Assembly (NCBI RefSeq): GCF_047717795.1
Contig: NZ_CP159808.1
Coordinates: 992,001 to 1,056,000 of the forward strand
Length of the DNA: 64,000 bases
Reading direction: 5' to 3'
Source: Marisalimonas sp016777705
GTDB taxonomy: Bacteria; Pseudomonadota; Alphaproteobacteria; Puniceispirillales; Marisalimonadaceae
The notes beneath the pieces were generated by a model. That model did not search any database, was not told the DNA's origin, and worked only from the letters and a program-made list of their open reading frames with translations. Below, one piece after another: positions 55,259 through 63,400 of the stretch (position 1 is its first letter; the number at the start of each line of letters is the position of its first letter). A program made the translations under genes and the position numbers.

Positions 55259-56185
55259 ATGTCAATTTCTATTAAGCAATTAAAGGCATATGTCGCAGTT
55301 GTAGAAGAAAATTCATTCAGTTTAGCTGCAGAAAGACTAAACGCAACTCAATCAGGAATGTCTATGTTAGTTCAAAATCTTGAACTTAGCATTGGTAAAA
55401 AGTTAATTAATAGAGCTCCAGGCAAAATGCTATTAACTGATAGTGGAAAAAAATTTTATAACGATTCACTTGAAATATTAAGCTTAATGGAAAAAGCAGT
55501 TATTGAAGCAAAAACAGATACAAAAGAAATATCGGGTGTCTGTAATTGTGGATTAATGCCTACATTTACAAGGTCTGCTCTTCCATCTACTTTATCAAAG
55601 TTTTTAGATGAATTTCCAAAAGTTGATGTAAAAGTAACAGAAGCTTATTCAGGCGTTTTAGAAGAAATGGTTAGATCAAATAAATTAGATTTTGCTATTG
55701 TTCCCTCTATTAAAAATACAACCGGGTTAAAAGTTGAGTTTATATCAAGCGACTTAAACTTTCTTGTGACAAAAAAAACATCCAATTTCAAACATTTAGA
55801 GCCAATAGTATTATCTAAACAACAAAATATAAAAATAATTGTTCCTGGTCCTGACAACTCAAGAAGAATTGCATTAAATGAATATTTCACAACTCACAAT
55901 GTCAATATTTTAAAAACATTGGAAATGGATGGAATGATAGGAACTTTAGAACTTATTGCCTCTAGTGATTGGTGTTCTGTGTTACCTGCTGTTTTATGTG
56001 ATTTAGATTTAGATGGCACTATAAGAACTTTATCACCCTTAATTTCTCCAAACTTTACTACAGAATACGTATTAATTACCTCTGCCAGTAAAGAATTAAA
56101 TCCAATTAGTAAATTATTTAGTGAAAAAATTTCAAAAGAAATAAAAATAATTTCGTCAAAAATGAATAATTATTTAGCCACTTAA
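55259..56185 (+). CDS. LysR-family transcriptional regulator
   Basis: The 308-residue protein has the N-terminal winged helix (MSISIKQLKAYVAVVEENSF and AAERLNATQSGMSMLVQNLE) and a periplasmic-binding-like effector domain starting near residue 90. It lies between the HisD-like/SDR/flavin reductase genes on one side and the TRAP transporter on the other, so it probably controls both in response to the imported compound. The effector cannot be read from sequence. Confidence 0.92.
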   Translation: MSISIKQLKAYVAVVEENSFSLAAERLNATQSGMSMLVQNLELSIGKKLINRAPGKMLLTDSGKKFYNDSLEILSLMEKAVIEAKTDTKEISGVCNCGLMPTFTRSALPSTLSKFLDEFPKVDVKVTEAYSGVLEEMVRSNKLDFAIVPSIKNTTGLKVEFISSDLNFLVTKKTSNFKHLEPIVLSKQQNIKIIVPGPDNSRRIALNEYFTTHNVNILKTLEMDGMIGTLELIASSDWCSVLPAVLCDLDLDGTIRTLSPLISPNFTTEYVLITSASKELNPISKLFSEKISKEIKIISSKMNNYLAT

Positions 56186-56187
56186 CT

Positions 56188-56208
56188 TAAATCATTTAAA
56201 ATGATTTA
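56188..56208. repeat. Perfect inverted repeat before the TRAP operon
   Basis: TAAATCATTT (56188-56197), one central A, and AAATGATTTA (56199-56208) form a perfect 21-base palindrome just after the LysR stop and 64 bases before the TRAP small subunit. Without a following T run it looks more like a regulator site than a terminator, but both remain open. Confidence 0.35.
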
Positions 56209-56271
56209 TATTATACAATTTTATGATTTGATAAGAAATGAACTCACTTTAAAGTAAAAGAGTAATATTAG

Positions 56272-56760
56272 ATGGGGATAATATTGTTTAATTTTTTAAA
56301 AAAAACACCAGAATTATTACAATCTATAGCAGCTGTTTGGCTCATTTTAGTTGCCTTGACAATTTTTGCAGAAGTAGCTTTTAGAAACTTAGGTATTTTT
56401 CTTGGTGCTGATCAAGTTGTTCAAAACTCAGTCCCTGCAATTGTTTTCCTTCAAGTTCCATTTGCTATAGCTTCTGGAACAATGTTGAGAACAACTTTAA
56501 TTTATGATTTTTTTAAAAGTAGAGGAAAAAAAATAATCAACATTATTTCTTATTCAATCGGAATAATGCTTTTTGTTGGCATAGCTGTAGGTGGCTGGAC
56601 TGATATGATTAAAGGTTGGGAAATAAAAGAATACCAAGGTATTGGTGCCATTGAATTCCCTGTATACCCAATCAGAACTGTTATAATATTTTGTTCTATT
56701 ATTGTTGTATTTATTTACATATCTCTAATAACCAAAACATTTTTATCCAAAAACAAATAA
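56272..56760 (+). CDS. TRAP transporter small membrane subunit (DctQ-like)
   Basis: The 162-residue protein has four predicted membrane helices (about residues 14-35, 47-68, 87-107 and 128-152), matching the DctQ family, which pairs with the large DctM subunit. Conserved-type segments include FAEVAFRNLGIF and PFAIASGTMLRTTLIYDFF. The start is either ATG 56272 or TTG 56284, which has GGGG (56274-56277) at good spacing. It opens the operon of three TRAP genes. Confidence 0.87.
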   Translation: MGIILFNFLKKTPELLQSIAAVWLILVALTIFAEVAFRNLGIFLGADQVVQNSVPAIVFLQVPFAIASGTMLRTTLIYDFFKSRGKKIINIISYSIGIMLFVGIAVGGWTDMIKGWEIKEYQGIGAIEFPVYPIRTVIIFCSIIVVFIYISLITKTFLSKNK

Positions 56761-56781
56761 AAGTTAAAAGGAAAGATTACA

Positions 56782-58098
56782 TTGGGAATTGATTTAGATA
56801 CATTAATGATTTTAACACTGATAGGCATGTTGCTGGCTATTTTTTCCGGTGTTCATATTGCACTTGCACTTGGTGCCACGGCAATGATTGGAACTTATTT
56901 CATTTTTGAAGACTTATATATGGCAGCCAGTCAAGTTGGCGGTGCAGCATATGAATTAATTCGAGACCACATTTTTATGACAATTCCATTATTTGTTCTC
57001 ATGGGTGACTTTTTATCAAGAAGCGGAGCTGCTGGAGATCTGTATACATTAATAAATAAAGGCCTTAAAGGTGTTCCAGGTAGACTAGGTGTTGCTACAG
57101 TTACTGGCAATGCCGCTTTTGCAGCAGTTACAGGAACTTCTATAGCATCGGCAGCTGCATTTTCTAGAATAGCATGGCCTGAAATGAAAAAAGCTGGATA
57201 TGACCCAAGACTTGCAGCCGGATCAATTGCTGGTAGCGCATGTCTTGGAATGTTAATACCACCAAGTGTATTGCTTATAGTGTGGGGTATTATAACTGAA
57301 GACTCTATAGGTAAATTATTTGTTGCAGGAGTTATCCCTGGTATAATTTTATCTTTAATGTTTGCTTTTTATAATCTGTCAAAAGCGGTCATTAATCCTA
57401 AGTTAGCTCCAGAACCAGACAGTATTGGAGACACTGCAAAAATTAGTAGCAAGCAATTTTTATCTGGTATGTCAATTATTGGTTTAATTATTGTTGTATT
57501 AGGAGGTATTTGGGGAGGCATTTTTACGCCTACAGAAGCTGCTGGCATGGGAGCTTTAGCCAGCTTTGGAATAGCTCTTTTTAAAGGTATGAGGTGGAAA
57601 GGAATTGTGGAATCGGTTATTGATGCTGGAAAAACTTCTGCTCCAATAATGATACTTTTAATAACCGCTGGTATGTATTCACGATTTTTATCTTTATCTG
57701 ATATTGACTCAGTCATCGTCGACGCTATGACATCATTTGGATTAAATGATACTATGATTTTAGTCATGATGGTTGTGATTTGGCTTATTCTAGGTATGCT
57801 TTTAGATTCTATATCTATAATATTATTAACTGTGCCCTTATTTATTTTAATGGCTGGGGACATGAACCCTTATGCATTTGCAATTTTTGGTATCTTAGCT
57901 ATAGAAGCAGGTTTACTTACGCCTCCTTTTGGGCTTATAGTTTATACAGTTAAAGGTGTTTTAGCGGCTGGTGGAGACAATGTGTCTCTTGGATTAATAT
58001 TTAAGGGTTCTATTCCTTATTGGATAATGATGCTAGTAGTCATGTTACTGGTAGCTTTTTTCCCTGAAATAGCAAGCTGGCCTACACAATTTGTTTAG
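56782..58098 (+). CDS. TRAP transporter large membrane subunit (DctM)
   Basis: DctM is the sodium-coupled translocation subunit. The 438-residue protein has about a dozen membrane helices and typical segments: HIALALGATAMIGTYF, IPLFVLMGDFLSRSG, GNAAFAAVTGTSIASAAAFS, ACLGMLIPPSVLLIVWG, and ILAIEAGLLTPPFGLIVYTVKG. It starts at TTG with AAAAGGA upstream. It lies 21 bases after the small subunit and 50 before the binding protein. Confidence 0.94.
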   Translation: MGIDLDTLMILTLIGMLLAIFSGVHIALALGATAMIGTYFIFEDLYMAASQVGGAAYELIRDHIFMTIPLFVLMGDFLSRSGAAGDLYTLINKGLKGVPGRLGVATVTGNAAFAAVTGTSIASAAAFSRIAWPEMKKAGYDPRLAAGSIAGSACLGMLIPPSVLLIVWGIITEDSIGKLFVAGVIPGIILSLMFAFYNLSKAVINPKLAPEPDSIGDTAKISSKQFLSGMSIIGLIIVVLGGIWGGIFTPTEAAGMGALASFGIALFKGMRWKGIVESVIDAGKTSAPIMILLITAGMYSRFLSLSDIDSVIVDAMTSFGLNDTMILVMMVVIWLILGMLLDSISIILLTVPLFILMAGDMNPYAFAIFGILAIEAGLLTPPFGLIVYTVKGVLAAGGDNVSLGLIFKGSIPYWIMMLVVMLLVAFFPEIASWPTQFV

Positions 58099-58136
58099 TA
58101 AAAACATGGGGTTAAATACTAAACTTAACACTGCCT

Positions 58137-58143
58137 AAGGAGG
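58137..58143 (+). promoter_or_regulatory. Strong ribosome binding site of the TRAP binding protein
   Basis: AAGGAGG ends 5 bases before the ATG at 58149. It is the best Shine-Dalgarno sequence seen in the window and fits high production of the periplasmic binding protein compared with the membrane subunits. Confidence 0.75.
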
Positions 58144-58148
58144 AAATT

Positions 58149-59249
58149 ATGATTAGGTATTTTAAAAAAGCTATACCATTAAGTATTATAGCAACAGGTA
58201 TAATGGCATCAGCATCTTTTGCAGATACATTTACTTTAAGAGTTGGGTCTGGACACCCTTCTAAGCCGACTGCATATGTTACCAATATGGAAAAAGTATT
58301 GGTACCAAATATTAAAAAGAGAGTGGCTGCTGAAACTAACCATAAAGTTAGAATTATAGAGGCCTATGCAGGTAAGATAGCTAAAGTTCACGAAACATTA
58401 GAAGCTGTAGAAAAAGGTTTATTAGATATAGGTTCATATTGTGTATGTTTTGAAACTGCTAAGTTATTACCTTGGAACTTTGATTATTTTGTTCCTTTCA
58501 CTACAACTAACTTAGAAACAAATTGGGCTGTAAAACATAAAATTCTTAAACAGTTTCCGTATTTAACAAAAATGCTTGAAGATAAGTACAATCAAAAATT
58601 TATCGCCATGCAAGGTTTTGATGACTACGGACTTGGTACTGTCAAGCAATGGCAAAAAGCAAGTGAACTTAAAGGAGTTAAAGTTATTGCCGCTGGGCCT
58701 AACTTACCATGGGTATCACTATTTGGTTCTATTCCAGTTACCTCTACACTTCCAACAATGTATAATGATTTAGCTACAGGCGTTGCTAAAGGAGTAATTA
58801 TATTCCCATCAGCACATGCAGGTGGTTTCAAATTTTATGAGCAAGCACCATATTGGAAAGTTATTGGTTTTGGCGCTATGGCTCAAACTATAACAACCAT
58901 TAACTTAGATACTCTTAAGAAATTACCACCTGAAGTAGCTAAAATTATTATGGAAGAAGCTCAAAATTATGAAAAAGCTGCTGTAAAAGATGGTCAGCAA
59001 AGATATCAGAAAGGCTTAACTGACCTAGTTAAATTAGGTAAGAAAAAAGGTATTAATGATGCTGTAACATATCTTCCTTTAGACCAACAAAAAATATGGG
59101 CAGAAACAATTAAAGACTGGCCTAACTCAAGAGCTAAGGATATTTCAAAAGATTATGATATAGACGGTGCAGCTCTTATGAATGCATATATGAGCGAAAT
59201 GGAAAAGACTGGTCATAAATTTCCTGTACGTTATAAAATTGGTGGTTAA
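58149..59249 (+). CDS. TRAP transporter periplasmic binding protein (DctP family)
   Basis: The 366-residue protein has a signal peptide (residues 1-25, cleavage after ASASFA) and a DctP fold. Segments such as HETLEAVEKGLLDIG, LPWNFDYFVPF and SLFGSIPVTSTLPTMYNDLATG fit the family. At the place where most members read KGLKIR, with the arginine that holds the ligand carboxylate, it reads KGVKVIAAG (I180). The ligand may therefore not be a simple carboxylate, or binding uses other residues. It is followed by a strong terminator. Confidence 0.9.
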   Translation: MIRYFKKAIPLSIIATGIMASASFADTFTLRVGSGHPSKPTAYVTNMEKVLVPNIKKRVAAETNHKVRIIEAYAGKIAKVHETLEAVEKGLLDIGSYCVCFETAKLLPWNFDYFVPFTTTNLETNWAVKHKILKQFPYLTKMLEDKYNQKFIAMQGFDDYGLGTVKQWQKASELKGVKVIAAGPNLPWVSLFGSIPVTSTLPTMYNDLATGVAKGVIIFPSAHAGGFKFYEQAPYWKVIGFGAMAQTITTINLDTLKKLPPEVAKIIMEEAQNYEKAAVKDGQQRYQKGLTDLVKLGKKKGINDAVTYLPLDQQKIWAETIKDWPNSRAKDISKDYDIDGAALMNAYMSEMEKTGHKFPVRYKIGG

Positions 59250-59280
59250 TTACTTTTAATTAATTTTTAAAACTTTAAAA

Positions 59281-59310
59281 GACGATCATTCACGTGATCG
59301 TCTTTTTTTT
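59281..59310 (+). terminator. Rho-independent terminator after the TRAP operon
   Basis: GACGATCA (59281-59288) and TGATCGTC (59295-59302) form a perfect 8-base stem with a 6-base loop TTCACG, followed by eight T (59303-59310). A-T pairs flanking the stem extend it. This is the clearest terminator in the window; the next gene starts only 11 bases later. Confidence 0.92.
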
Positions 59311-59321
59311 AAGGTAAGATA

Positions 59322-59552
59322 ATGAAAAAAGAAACTTTTACTCTTTATTTAACAGCTCTAATATCTGGTATTTTAATAACAATGTTTATTAGTGCTTTAG
59401 TTACCTATATGGCTCTTTCTAACACCGCTTTATTCTTTGAAGTTTGGCCTCTTAATTGGTTTTATGCTGCTTTAGTTGCATTTCCTACTATATTATTAGT
59501 TAGGCCTGTAGCCACAAAGATAACAGCTAAGATAGCTAATCTAATTTACTAA
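59322..59552 (+). CDS. DUF2798-like small membrane protein
   Basis: The 76-residue product has two membrane helices (about residues 8-30 and 41-62) with a WPLNWFYAALVAFPTILLVRPVA segment between and after, the pattern of DUF2798 proteins of unknown function. It begins 11 bases after the terminator T run; AAGG at 59311-59314 is its ribosome binding site. It may be read through or use a promoter hidden in the end of dctP. It converges with the cyclase gene, 3 bases apart. Confidence 0.7.
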   Translation: MKKETFTLYLTALISGILITMFISALVTYMALSNTALFFEVWPLNWFYAALVAFPTILLVRPVATKITAKIANLIY

Positions 59553-59555
59553 TAA

Positions 59556-60329
59556 TTATTCTATAATTGCTACAACCCTTACAAAACCTGCAGATCCTTT
59601 TTTAATCTTAAATGGGAATGCAGATACAGTAAAACCTGCATTAGGTAACTTATCCAAGTTAGTTAATTTTTCAATGTGAGAGTAACCTTTAACCATACCA
59701 GCCCTATGACCTTCCCAAATTATTGATGGATCCTTAGATAACTTATATTTTTCAGCAGTATGAATAAAAGGAGCGTCCCAGCTCCATGCATCCGTTCCGG
59801 TAACCCTTACACCTTGATCAAGTAAAAATATTGTTGCTTCCCTTCCAATACCACAACCTTTAGATAAAAAATCATCTTGTCCATAACATTCACCAGCAGA
59901 TGTATTAACAAAAACAATATCTAAAGGTTTTAATTTATAATTGATCTTCTTTAATTCTGACTTTATGTCACTTTCAGTTAAAACATAACCATCATCATAA
60001 GATCGTAAATCAAGTTTAACTCCATCACTAAAACACCACTCAAGAGGAACTTCATCTATTGTAATAGCTCTTGTTCCATTATCCATAGTTGAATGATAAT
60101 GATAAGGCGCGTCCATATGTGTGCCATTATGCGTGCTAACGGTGATAGTTTCCATCGCCCACCCTTCACCTCCTGGTAGATCTTCTTTTTTTAAACCAGG
60201 AAAAAAGCTAATCATCTCTTCAGCTGTTTCATTATGATGGTGATAATTAATTTTAGGTAACATAAAATCAGGATCTGACTTAATACCTTCTTGTAAACTT
60301 ACTGACAAGTCTATGAATTTTCTAGGCAT
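59556..60329 (-). CDS. Cyclase family protein, isatin hydrolase-like metal hydrolase
   Basis: The 257-residue protein has the cyclase-family metal motif STHNGTHMDAPYHYH near residue 68, preceded by a His-rich NYHHH near residue 27, and the DAWSWDAPF segment. Members include isatin hydrolase and kynurenine formamidase (KynB), manganese or zinc enzymes that open lactams or amides. The substrate is unknown. It stands on the minus strand beside the TRAP operon, so it may act on the same imported compound. Confidence 0.85.
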   Translation of the reverse strand: MPRKFIDLSVSLQEGIKSDPDFMLPKINYHHHNETAEEMISFFPGLKKEDLPGGEGWAMETITVSTHNGTHMDAPYHYHSTMDNGTRAITIDEVPLEWCFSDGVKLDLRSYDDGYVLTESDIKSELKKINYKLKPLDIVFVNTSAGECYGQDDFLSKGCGIGREATIFLLDQGVRVTGTDAWSWDAPFIHTAEKYKLSKDPSIIWEGHRAGMVKGYSHIEKLTNLDKLPNAGFTVSAFPFKIKKGSAGFVRVVAIIE

Positions 60330-60408
60330 ATTTATCTCCTAATAAAATTTTATTATAGATGTTATGTATTTAAACTATAAAAAGTTTTTATTTTGATATT
60401 ATGGTTAT
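60330..60408. other. Spacer between cyclase gene and giant repeat protein
   Basis: The 79 bases are upstream of the cyclase gene and downstream of the giant repeat gene, both on the minus strand. CTCCT just before position 60340 on the plus strand reads as AGGAG on the minus strand, a good ribosome binding site for the cyclase. I see no clear terminator for the repeat gene. Confidence 0.5.
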
Positions 60409-63400
60409 TTAAAATTTATTTGCTAGATCAAAAATTATAGTTCTGATTTGGGATTTTATATATCCAGCTATATTTTTAATTTCAGTTATTGCAGATTTTA
60501 TAACAACATTTTTGTTCAAGTTAGCAAAGTAACTAGAATTTGTATCTAATGGCTTAATTACAAGACCTTTTTGTCTGAATTCTAGTTTATAATTATATGA
60601 TTCAGTATCTGACAATTTTAAGATAATAGTCTTTTCTTTAATTATATCTCCAGGTTTATCAAATTTTTCTTTTTCTTCTTCATCTATAAAATCTGTTGAT
60701 AATTTACCATCACCACTTTCTTCAGTGTAAAGGGAATCAACGTTAGCATTTAAATCATCTTTAACTACAACAATTTTAGCACTAATGTTTGCATCATTCT
60801 GTTTAACAAATGTTCTTAAATTAAAATTCTCTGAGGATGAAGCGCGGGTCTGTAAAACTGATACCTGCTTTACAATTGATGAAGAACTTTCTGAATTGAA
60901 GTTAGTAGTATTTAAATTTATTTCTAATAAGTAAGATGAAGTTGTAGAATTATAATTTAACGTTGAAACAATATTTGCAGAGATAGTAACTGTTCCAGAA
61001 TTTACAAATGTTACTTCTCCAGTAGTAGAATTGACTGTTGCAATTGAACTATCACTAGAAGAATATACAATCGGTAACCCTGAAATACTTGACGTCCCTG
61101 TGAGTGTATAAGACGAAGTTGTAAAACTTTTGGTCTGATTACTTAAGCCACTAATTGTGGGGTTCCCAATTGTAATATTAGCAAAATGTGTGTTTTGGTT
61201 TGTAATACTATAATTTCCAATATCGTCTCCGCTATAATTGGATGTAATATTTACGATCCTTCCAGTTCCAATATTTTCATTTGCAAACACTCCTGAAAAA
61301 CTTCCAGAAAAATCATCTCCTGAAACAAGTCCATTATAACTTACATTGGATGTATCTAAAGTTACTGCTGTAGTGCCATCAAAAGATTTATTAGAAGCTG
61401 AAATATTAGATACAGTTAAAGGTCTTGCTGAAACGTTAGCAATTGTTGTCTGACCTGAACTGATTGAATAGTTGGATGCAAGTCCCCCATTACTACCATC
61501 AACTAGAGTAATTGAATTAACTGTCACAGTTTTACCAGTACCAATATTCTTATTATCAAAAGTTGAAGAGTTAGTATTATTTATTGTTTCTGATCCAATT
61601 AATCCTGAAAAAGACAAGACTGTTGTCGCATTTGTTGTGCTATCATAAACTTTATTAGATGCTGTGATACCAGATACAGTTAAAGCTTTAGCATTAACGT
61701 TAGCTGTTGTTGTCTGACCTGTGTTGATCGAGTAATTTGATGCTAAACCACCATTAGCGCCATCAACTAAGGTGATTGAATTGACAGTAACAGTCTTTCC
61801 TGTACCAGCATTTTTATTATTAAATGTTGATGAGTTTGTACTTGTAACTGTTTCTGACCCAACAAATCCTGATAAAGTTAGAGTTGATGTTGCTGCTGAT
61901 GAGCCATCATAAACCTTATTCGACGCAGATGCTGTTGCAGTTAATACTTTGGCAGATATATTAGCAGTTGTTGATGTCTGATCAGTTATATTATAGTTGC
62001 TAACATCAGCTCCAGCATAACTAGAAGTTATGGTTACTGTCTTGCCAGACCCTACATTTTTATCAGAGAATACTCCAGAATAACTAGCTGCAAAATCATC
62101 TCCATTGACAAAGCCGCTATAAACCGCTGATGAACTATTCATCGTTGCTGTAACACTTCCATCATAAGTCTTATCTGAGGCTGTTACGCCAGATACTGTT
62201 AATGACTTTGCAGTGATATTGGCTGTAACATCAGCATGGTTGGTTATTGAGTAATTACTTACATCTGCACCACTATATGAAGGTGTGATTGTTACCGTCT
62301 TACCAGTTCCAACGTTCTTATCAGAGAATGCTCCAGTGTAAGTTCCATTAAATGTATCACCATCAACTAACCCACTATAAGCAACTGATCCTGTATTTAA
62401 TGTTGCAACAGCATTACCGTTATAGGTCATATTCGAGGCTGTTATGCCAGATACGGTTAGTGATTTCACTGTGATGTTTGCAGTTGTAGTCTGACCTGTG
62501 CTGATTAAATAGTTGGCCGCTAAACCACTTCCATCAGCCAAGGTGATTGAATTAACTGTTACTGTCTTATTAGATCCAACATTCTTATTATCAAAAGTTG
62601 ATCCCACAGTTTGACCTAATGTCTCTGAGCCTATTAGACCTGACAAAGTCAGAGTAACGGAAGCAGAATTAGTTGCGTTATAGGTTTTATTAGATGCAGA
62701 AGCTGTCGCTGTTAATGCTTTCTGTGTGATACTTGCGGTTGTTGTGGATTGATCCGTTACACTATAGTTGTTTACATCTGCTCCACTATAAGTTGAAGTA
62801 ATATTTACTGTCTTACCACTGGCTACATTCGCATTACTAAACACTCCTGTATAAGATCCATCAAACGTGTCTCCAGCTACTAGGCCGCTATAAACAGCTG
62901 AATTACCATTCATTGTTGCTGTAACGCTGCCATCATAGGTCTTGTCTGATGCAGCAATACCAGATACCGTCAATGATTTGGCTGTAATGTTTGCAGTTGT
63001 TGTGGATTGATCCGTTACACTGTAGTTGTTTACATCTGATCCACTATAACTTGAAGTAATATTAACCGTCTTACCAGTTCCTACATTTTTATCAGAGAAT
63101 GCTCCTATGTAAGTTCCGTCAAATGTATCACCATCAACTAACCCACTATAAACAGCTGTTCCGGTTAAAGTAACGTTCGTACTTCCATCATAGGTCCTGT
63201 TTGAAGCTGTTATGCCAGATACTGTTAAAGACTTTGCAGTGATATCAGCAGTAGTTGTCTGTCCTGCACTGATTGAGTAGTTGGCTGCTAAGCCGCTGCC
63301 ATCTGCCAAGGTGATTGAATTAACTGTTACTGTCTTATTAGATCCAACATTCTTATTATCAAAAGTTGATCCCACAGTTTGACCTAATGTCTCTGAACCA

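Noticed and set aside
57369..57863. Minus-strand open frame of 164 codons inside the TRAP large subunit gene
   Set aside because: It is antisense to a clear DctM protein and has no ribosome binding site or recognisable domain.
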